DNA of 64,000 bases from Jaapia argillacea MUCL 33604 (Eukaryota > Basidiomycota > Agaricomycetes > Jaapiales > Jaapiaceae), in contig KL197721.1 in the NCBI GenBank assembly GCA_000697665.1, forward strand, positions 1 to 64,000, read 5' to 3'. Each line of letters begins with the position of its first letter. Within the stretch, counting starts at the first letter, position 1. A program made the position numbers and the translations under genes. The notes under the pieces were generated by a model. That model worked only from the letters and a program-made list of their open reading frames with translations, did not search any database and was not told the origin of the DNA. Below are positions 58,133 through 64,000 of the stretch, piece by piece.

Positions 58133-58219
58133 GTGGGCCGCAATGGCCTAGCGGTACCATTGAGGCTGAGTGCTTGACCTTTGTCCTGCACTCACGGGTT
58201 CGAATCCCGTCAGGCCCAC
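58133..58219 (+). tRNA. tRNA-like cloverleaf, isotype not assignable
   Basis: Four perfect arms: acceptor GTGGGCC (58133-58139) with GGCCCAC (58213-58219); CAATGG/CCATTG (58141-58162); TGAGTGC/GCACTCA with a 14-base loop (58167-58194); and ACGGG-TTCGAAT-CCCGT T arm. TGGCCTAGCGG and GGTTCGAATCC fit the A and B boxes of tRNA promoters. However, the D-arm spacing and the long third loop do not fit a standard tRNA. It may be an unusual intron-bearing tRNA, a tRNA pseudogene or another pol III RNA. Confidence 0.5.
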
Positions 58220-58221
58220 CA

Positions 58222-59786
58222 TTCTTCGACCGCTCCCATTTTGCACTTATCATCACTCCTTATCGACCACGTTCACTTCACGTTCGCCGACTTCGCAAAG
58301 CCGATTGCGTAACCCCACACATCCCCATTACAACAACCTCTCCGAAAACGGCGACCCAGAGTATTCAACTATTTCGGCAATCGACGGATCACACCCTTTC
58401 ACATCATACCCCCCGGGTGACATCCCCGGACAAGCAATCGTAACCGTGTAAGCCCTGTAGTGTCTCAATGGAGTCCAACCCGAATGGGGCAGGCATCGGG
58501 TGGGTAACCACCCCGTTGAAGCTGGAGTCGTGGCCGACGGGACGGATGCTGTGACTGATTGTTGGTAAACGAGTTGGCGGGGTTGGGCGGAAAAGTGACA
58601 TCGCATGATTAATAATTAGTTCTATAACCATTGTGTTGGGTTTAGGCTAGACTCCACCATAGGCGCATCAGCGCCTCAAGGAGAATAATTGAACTCATCA
58701 TCATCATCATCATGACTATGGGTAGGGCGGGATGATGGGGTGATGGGTAGAAGTCTTGTGTGATGCGCCATTTCTTTCGTCTGCTTCTGTTTGCATCCTT
58801 CCCCATTAGGGAATTCCTGAATTGTCTAAATCTGCGAGCCTTCCGACTCCAGATCGCGCCTGCATCCTCGCGGCATTCACAAATACCCGCCGCACCCGGT
58901 ATCGCAGCAGCATTGCGAAGCTCGTTCAGACGAGCACCTATATGCGTTGGGGACACCGAGGAAAATTATCTCTCGATTTCCTCGAAGCTCACTGCCCATT
59001 TACAGCTAAGGCTAACCTCGATTGACGTCCCTCCTCACTGTCCTCAGAGTGTTCGACTCGAGATTGGTTTTCGCTACACTTCCACCCATATCCTGATTAT
59101 CATACTGTATTCTCGTGTATTTGTTACACCAGTATCGGAAAACAATAAATTAGGCTGCCTCGGTCTTACTGAGCTGAGGCAGTTTCTTCGACGGTAAGTA
59201 TCTTTGTTCTACCTCGTTCGAGGCGATGGAGATTAGACTGCCTCACCCAACCTTGACGTTAGAGCGCCGTGAAGAGGCCAGTACGTGAATAGTCGGTCGT
59301 CACAATATCATGAGAACGTGCAGACATCGGCCAACCAAAACATCAGATGGTTATCCGACAGCTCGCTCGGGACAAATGATGGCAGGATCTAGTCAGAGGT
59401 CTACCCCATTCAAGACGGATGAAAAATAACAGAAGGATGAAAGGACGAAGGAAATCCCTGTTCGTTTCGACTGGGCGGAGGCGAGCGAAATTGACCATCA
59501 TGTAGCGGGGCATTTAAAATATCATTATTGTGGGAGGGAACAAGAAGGCGGATGCTACGTATATATTTGTGCGATAGTGGTGCTTTTGATGAGGAGCGGC
59601 GAGAGACAGGATTGGTCGCGGGAAACGTTGGAGACAGGCTTTGGGACGGAGGAGACTCCAAGTATGAGCATCGTAGCATTGATAGAATGAGGTTCGAAAG
59701 ATTGAATTGGCGTGGGATTCGAAGTCGGTCAGGACGCAGCTGAAAATCTATACACTTAGAGGACGGGTGTAGCGGGCTGATGAGAA
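58222..59786. other. Intergenic with weak ORFs
   Basis: About 1.5 kb between the tRNA-like element and BTB-D. Plus-strand frames at 58760-59197 and 58822-59025 overlap; the latter includes TRRTRYRSSIAKLVQTSTYM, which I cannot place. The bases ATGCGCCAT near 58762 recur near 60854 upstream of NOP53, a short shared motif only. Otherwise nothing recognised. Confidence 0.35.
58694..58713. repeat. (TCA)n microsatellite
   Basis: About six perfect TCA units in the non-coding stretch between BTB-C and BTB-D. Confidence 0.9.
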
Positions 59787-60799
59787 CTACGTACCTTCCG
59801 CTAGCGTTTCCCAAGGAGGTAGATTATAGTACGAGGGAAGAAGTTCCCACAGTTTCTGTTGGCCAGAAATGAACTTTTCCTTTGCTACATTTCGGCACGT
59901 CGAACATAAAGCATCCTCCCACTGCCCATCTTCCCATGTGAGGAACGCGAGAAATCGAGGCATGGGTTGCCAAAGACGGATGAACCATTTGGTCCTGTAA
60001 TCGCGGCATGACTGCACTCTACACGCTCCCTGCAGCCAAGAGAAACATATATTTGCTTGGTTTCGCACTAGCCTTTCCCGACCTAGGGCGCATGCTTTGA
60101 TATCTGCCTCTGGGAAGGTCCCGACTGAGGCGTCAGAAAGTCGGAATCTGCCCCATAGGATGCCAGGAAATTCCTCGTGGGCCGAGATTTTGAGATAAGC
60201 GACGGGCAAAAGCGATGGGACGTCGAGTTCGCGTGCCAACAGCAGTGTCTCGAGGCAAGAAAATTCATCGAAGTCAGAAATTATAGCGGGCATATCGAGG
60301 AATGAGGAGAGGGTGGAGGGGAATCTCAAGCGAAGCCGGTGAATGGCGTCCTCAAACAAATGGTCGATCTTGTACTTGTGAGCAATTCGTGCGAGCGCAT
60401 ATGTTGCTGCACCTGGTTGTGGTTGATCACTACGATAGTATCTTGAAGCTCCCAATGAAGCAAGCACAGAGGGACACGTAAATTGGGAAGACATCCGTAC
60501 CGACGATTATAGAGTGCTTTGAGCATATGCTCGACTTGGAGAGCAGAGTCGAAAAGGGTGACCACAGGGCAGCCTTCAATATCACTCTCCTCGGTGGGCT
60601 GAGACAGAGTGAACATGTCCCGGAGGATTTCTGAATTGTCGGAGAGGATGCTCTTATGTACTTTGAAAAGAGTCGTCTGGGCGAGGGGTACGATGTTGCC
60701 GTCAGGGTACCAAACCTCCGAACGGGATGGAGATTTGTGTGGCTCATTTTCAGCAGCGTCGGTTCGGTTTCGCTTTACAGGGGGCTGTTCGGTGGCCAT
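59787..60799 (-). CDS. BTB/POZ-domain protein BTB-D
   Basis: The start at 60799 gives MATEQPPVKRNRTDAAENE. The BTB fold follows (SEVWYPDGNIVPLAQTTLFKV, LSDNSEILRDMFTLSQ, GCPVVTLFDSALQVEHMLKA). An intron of about 60-70 bases separates NRR from YYRSDQPQPGAATYALARIA. The second part includes HLFEDAIHRLRLRFPS, LARELDVPSLLPVAYL, CFSWLQGACRVQSCRDYRTK, CSTCRNVAKEKFISG and LPSYYNLPPWETLAEGT. The stop codon lies inside a GTACGTAG that could alternatively be a donor site to a further exon. Same family as BTB-A to BTB-C. Confidence 0.9.
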
Positions 60800-60966
60800 G
60801 TCTCAGACACCAGATGCTGGATGGGTGAGGTGATGAAGGTTATCAGTTCTTGATGCGCCATCCGCACCGTTTTTTACTGCTCGGACCAAGTTTGGAAATT
60901 CCCGACTTCATTCTTTTCCACAAAGTTTTGCAATCCTTCGAGACTAAGCTCCCAAAGACTTCCATC

Positions 60967-62735
60967 ATGTCTACATCACTCAAGCGGAAGAAGTCTGCTA
61001 CATCTCTTGCAGCGACTAAATCAAAACCATCAGAGGCAGGGAAGCCTCAAAAATCAGCTGGTCCCGCACTGGGAGCACCCTCACAGCATAAGCAGTCGAG
61101 TCGAAAAGGCAAGCGTGCATGGAGGAAAAATGTTGACTTAGGAGATGTCGAGGAAGGTCTCGAAGGTCTGAGAGCTGAGGAGAGGGTAACAGGGTACGTG
61201 GTCAACCTCTCTCCGACTTTCGTCCACTAGTTTGGCATCAAAGTTCCACCAACTGTACTGACAGAAGCATGGATATACTAGATCAACGCTGCAGAAGAAA
61301 ACAGATCAAGAGTTGTTCCAGATAGATGTCAAAGGCGATGAGAGAGGTGAGCATTGCTTGTAGCCTCTTGACGTTCTTGCCCTTCACAGATGTCATGCAG
61401 TCCGCAAAGCCCTCCCACGATTTTCCAAGTCCCTCCTCTCATCCACCAAAATTCTCAATCAACGATCAGCCGTCCCAGCCGTCTTTTCTCGGGGCGCTGA
61501 TTCTTCTATAATCAAGAAACGCAAGCTGACCCACGAAGACAAAGAACGTCTTCTACGTATTGGCAGGCGCATGCGGAAAGGCCCACTCAATACCGTGATG
61601 GATCCTACCGACTTTGGGAAGGGAAGCGCGATACTGGATGTGACTGAAGCAGTGAAGAGTAGCGGGACATATGACGTATGGGAAGCGAATGATTCTGAGG
61701 AAGAGGAGGTTAAGGATGGACTTGAGCATCTGAAAAAGCGCAAGGCTAAAGTGGGTATCATGCAAACTATACTTGCTGCAAGTTTTACTCAAATCATTTC
61801 TTTTAGCCCGCCAACGCCCCTCATCCTCACTCGTTGATCAAAGTGCCTGCCGTCGCTGAGCCCCACCAAGGGGCGTCCTACAACCCTCCCGTTTCCGCTC
61901 ACCAAGAGCTCCTCCGAACAGCACACGAGATCGAGGAGAGACGGGTAAAAGAAGCTGAGAAGCTGAAAGCATGGTCTGAAAAGATGGAGAAGGCGAGAAA
62001 GGTTGCCGCGGAAGAAGCAGAACGAGTGGGAGTTGCTCCAGGCATGACCGTTGGTATCGTTGAAGAGGATGGAGTGGAGGCCGAAGCGGAAGAGGTGATC
62101 GTAAAGAAGGCGCCGGAGAGAAAGACCAAGCAACAGAGGAACAAGGCCGCCAAATTGCGCGCAGAAGTACGTTCCCCCGTCTTATCGTTTAGCGAACTTT
62201 TTCTAATACTTTTTTTGGTTCGCAGAAGCGTCTCTTAGCCGAAAAGATAGCCCGAAAGCGACTCCTCGCCTCCATCACCACGGTGAAAGCTCTGCGCTCC
62301 AAAGTTGACCAGAGCCTGAACGAACGGAAACGTACACAATCTCAACGTGAACTTGCACTGCAAGAAAGGTTGACGAAGGGGCTTGCTGGACAACGGCTCG
62401 GCCGTCATAAGGTCCAGGAAGGTGACATTGACGTTCAGTTGGGAGAGGAACTCAGTGAGAGTTTACGGACGCTAAAGGTGAGTTCCTATTGAGACCTCGG
62501 TGATTTTGTTCGTGCTGAAGGCTTGGGCCCAATGTAGCCTGAAGGCAACCTTTTCCGTGATCGATTCCTCAGCATGCAAAACCGAGCATTAATAGAGCCT
62601 CGGGTACCAGTTTTGTAAGTTCTTCGCAACCCTGGTGTTCGACCAACTGACAAACCACATCCTCTTTGCAGGCCAAGAAAACGTGCGACCAAGGACAAGG
62701 TGTACGAGAAGCACGCTTGGAAGAGATTCGAGTGA
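60967..62735 (+). CDS. NOP53: Ribosome biogenesis protein NOP53 (GLTSCR2/PICT1 homologue)
   Basis: Nucleolar factor that brings the exosome to late 60S pre-ribosomal particles. The start at 60967 gives MSTSLKRKKSATSLAATKS. SSRKGKRAWRKNVDLGDVEE is the family's N-terminal hallmark. Further exons give QELFQIDVKGDE, KILNQRSAVPAVFSRG, KERLLRIGRRMRKGPLNTV and a Lys/Glu-rich coiled coil (about 61920-62340) with KTKQQRNKAAKLRAEK. The C-terminal part has PEGNLFRDRFLSMQNRALIE, then RVPVLPRKRATKDKVYEKH and AWKRFE at the end (62735). Domain order and length fit the family. Introns of 50-70 bases. Confidence 0.94.
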
Positions 62736-64000
62736 TGTTCTTAAACATTGCTATTTGTGATTTGGCGAACCTCTTCCGAATTTACCATGCTCTCACAACC
62801 GAACCTACTTGCCTGATGTGAGACTTCGGTGAAGTCCATCTCCACCGAACGTGGCGCTGTCCGCTGTCCTTTGGGTTTACTTACTTCGTGCTGAGAGTGT
62901 CGCTTCTGTTCAGTTTATTTCAATGGCTGCTTGGTCCAGCCCCCTGAACGGTCTTCTCCCTCTCGAATTATGGGCGTCAGGCTCATCATGGGCCGCTCTC
63001 ATTGTACATCTTTGGTTATGTAGGACCGATGAACCACGACGGCGACCAACCAACCACGAAAAATATGAAGAATAGCCGTCAATTCGATATTTTGGACGCC
63101 TAGTACAACTGAGATGCATTTAGGTCCTTCCCTCCGCCAAAATTCTGTCCGGAGAGTGGAAGGGGGGTCTGATACCAAGCATTTCTGAGGATTTTCGGGG
63201 GGTCGTGTTGCTCGCCCCAACCACGGCTTGCTTGGCTTACGGCCTGCCCGAAATACAGAGGTGTCGCGGAGTTGGATCAGGGCGGAGTTTCAAATCCCCC
63301 CATAAGATCCAATTTTTTTTCTCTGCTCAACGTCCTCTTTCCCGATGGCTCTCGAGTTTACTTGATTGTGAGTTCTTTACCAAATTTGCCTGTCTATGTT
63401 GTCCCTGCTCTTCGTATGATGAATATCCGAATCACAAATATCAAGCTCAACAGTCTTATCCATTTCGCGTGGACCTGCTGACTTCATTCTGCAATCCTGA
63501 TCCATCCATTTTTTTTTCGTCCTTGTTTACTTGATGTTACCGAAGTTGCTGACCACCCCTTCAAATATAGGTCGCACAAGCGCCTGCACTTCGTCCCATC
63601 TTGGTCGTGTTTAGTCTACTGTTGTATCTATGGCAGTATGGTCGTCCGGAATACATTTTTTTCGACTCTTTTGTTCGTCCCTCCGCACTGGAGATGGAAA
63701 CGACTTCACCTGCGAGCAAGCCCTTCACCAACTACCACTGCTCTCCTTTGGAAGGACTTGGGGTAGTGTTGTTCCTGCTTCCGCTGGTCGGGCTCCAGTC
63801 GCGACTGGTGCATAGGTTCGACGGCCTCTGCCCACCTCCAAACCCCTACCTCCATGGTCTTCGACATCAACAGGACCACGTGATGATTATACGGAGCTTA
63901 CGAGTGTACGACAGCGCCATACGGAGTCACTTCGAAGTCCTTCCGTCCGATCGCGATCCAGTTACCCTGCCAAAAAGGAGGCTGAACTACCCGTCCTTCA
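62736..64000. other. Right end: no firm gene; possible partial gene at edge
   Basis: About 1.26 kb. 62851-63075 has a short hydrophobic frame without known motif. 63220-63320 holds a possible pol III unit (listed separately). From about 63840 a plus-strand frame reads STSTGPRDDYTELTSVRQR and SPSVRSRSSYPAKKEAELP up to the window end, which looks like the polar start of a gene that continues outside; this is a guess. Confidence 0.3.
63222..63320 (+). ncRNA. Possible RNA polymerase III transcript
   Basis: TGGCTTACGG (near 63233) resembles an A box and GTTTCAAATCC (near 63288) a B box, about 55 bases apart. Downstream, TTGGATC and GATCCAA form a 7-base-pair stem enclosing the B box, directly followed by eight Ts, a pol III stop signal. 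It does not fold as a tRNA and I do not recognise 5S, SRP, U6, RNase P or MRP RNA in it. Confidence 0.25.

Noticed and set aside
58133-58219. Selenocysteine tRNA
   Set aside because: The six-base-pair D-like stem and length of 87 are reminiscent, but there is no TCA anticodon loop and no separate variable arm.

Overview
The window looks like a piece of an agaricomycete (mushroom-forming basidiomycete) nuclear genome. Genes are dense and split by many short introns of about 50-70 bases with GT-AG and occasional GC-AG ends. The transposon is of the Plavaka type. The gene families (adenylate-forming reductase, TKL-like kinases with TPR or ARM repeats, expanded BTB/POZ genes) are typical of that group. 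No species can be named from the sequence alone. There is one assembly gap (15777-16745).

Left end (1-4.8 kb): a decayed Plavaka/CACTA transposase gene on the minus strand, running off the left edge, broken by a solo LTR with perfect 5-base target-site duplications and by a roughly 44-base minisatellite. It is followed by a broken copy of a gene family of unknown function. 5.8-9.2 kb: a small unknown protein and an acetyl-CoA synthetase. 11.2-14.4 kb: a protein kinase fused to a long TPR array, interrupted by one in-frame TGA. 17.2-23.1 kb: the splicing factor ISY1, a tRNA-Ala(CGC), and an adenylation-carrier-reductase enzyme. 25.0-26.5 kb: a UbiA-type prenyltransferase transcribed away from that reductase; the two could belong to one natural-product locus.

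Centre (28.8-38.7 kb): the most unusual part. A complete AMSH-type deubiquitinase gene (35.2-38.7 kb) lies next to a chimeric gene (28.8-33.9 kb). In the chimera, a TKL-like pseudokinase and an ARM-repeat domain have between them a copy of the non-catalytic half of AMSH, including its 400-base intron, flanked by two copies of the host gene's own linker exon. All junctions stay in frame, so it reads as a live fusion gene: a predicted inactive kinase, an ESCRT-type dimerisation domain and an ARM scaffold, without the protease.

Right part (39-64 kb): a full-size PDR-type ABC transporter, divergent from a carnosine N-methyltransferase-like gene with a histidine-rich insert, and a PhzF-family gene. 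Then comes a direct tandem duplication of about 4 kb (48352-56306) carrying [PhzF tail - DUF1115 gene - BTB-A - BTB-B]. The left unit's BTB genes are broken and the right unit's are intact. Two more BTB paralogues, a tRNA-like element, the ribosome-biogenesis factor NOP53 and a possible pol III transcript complete the window.

All calls rest on reading the sequence and on remembered family features; no database search was run. Exon boundaries are by eye.
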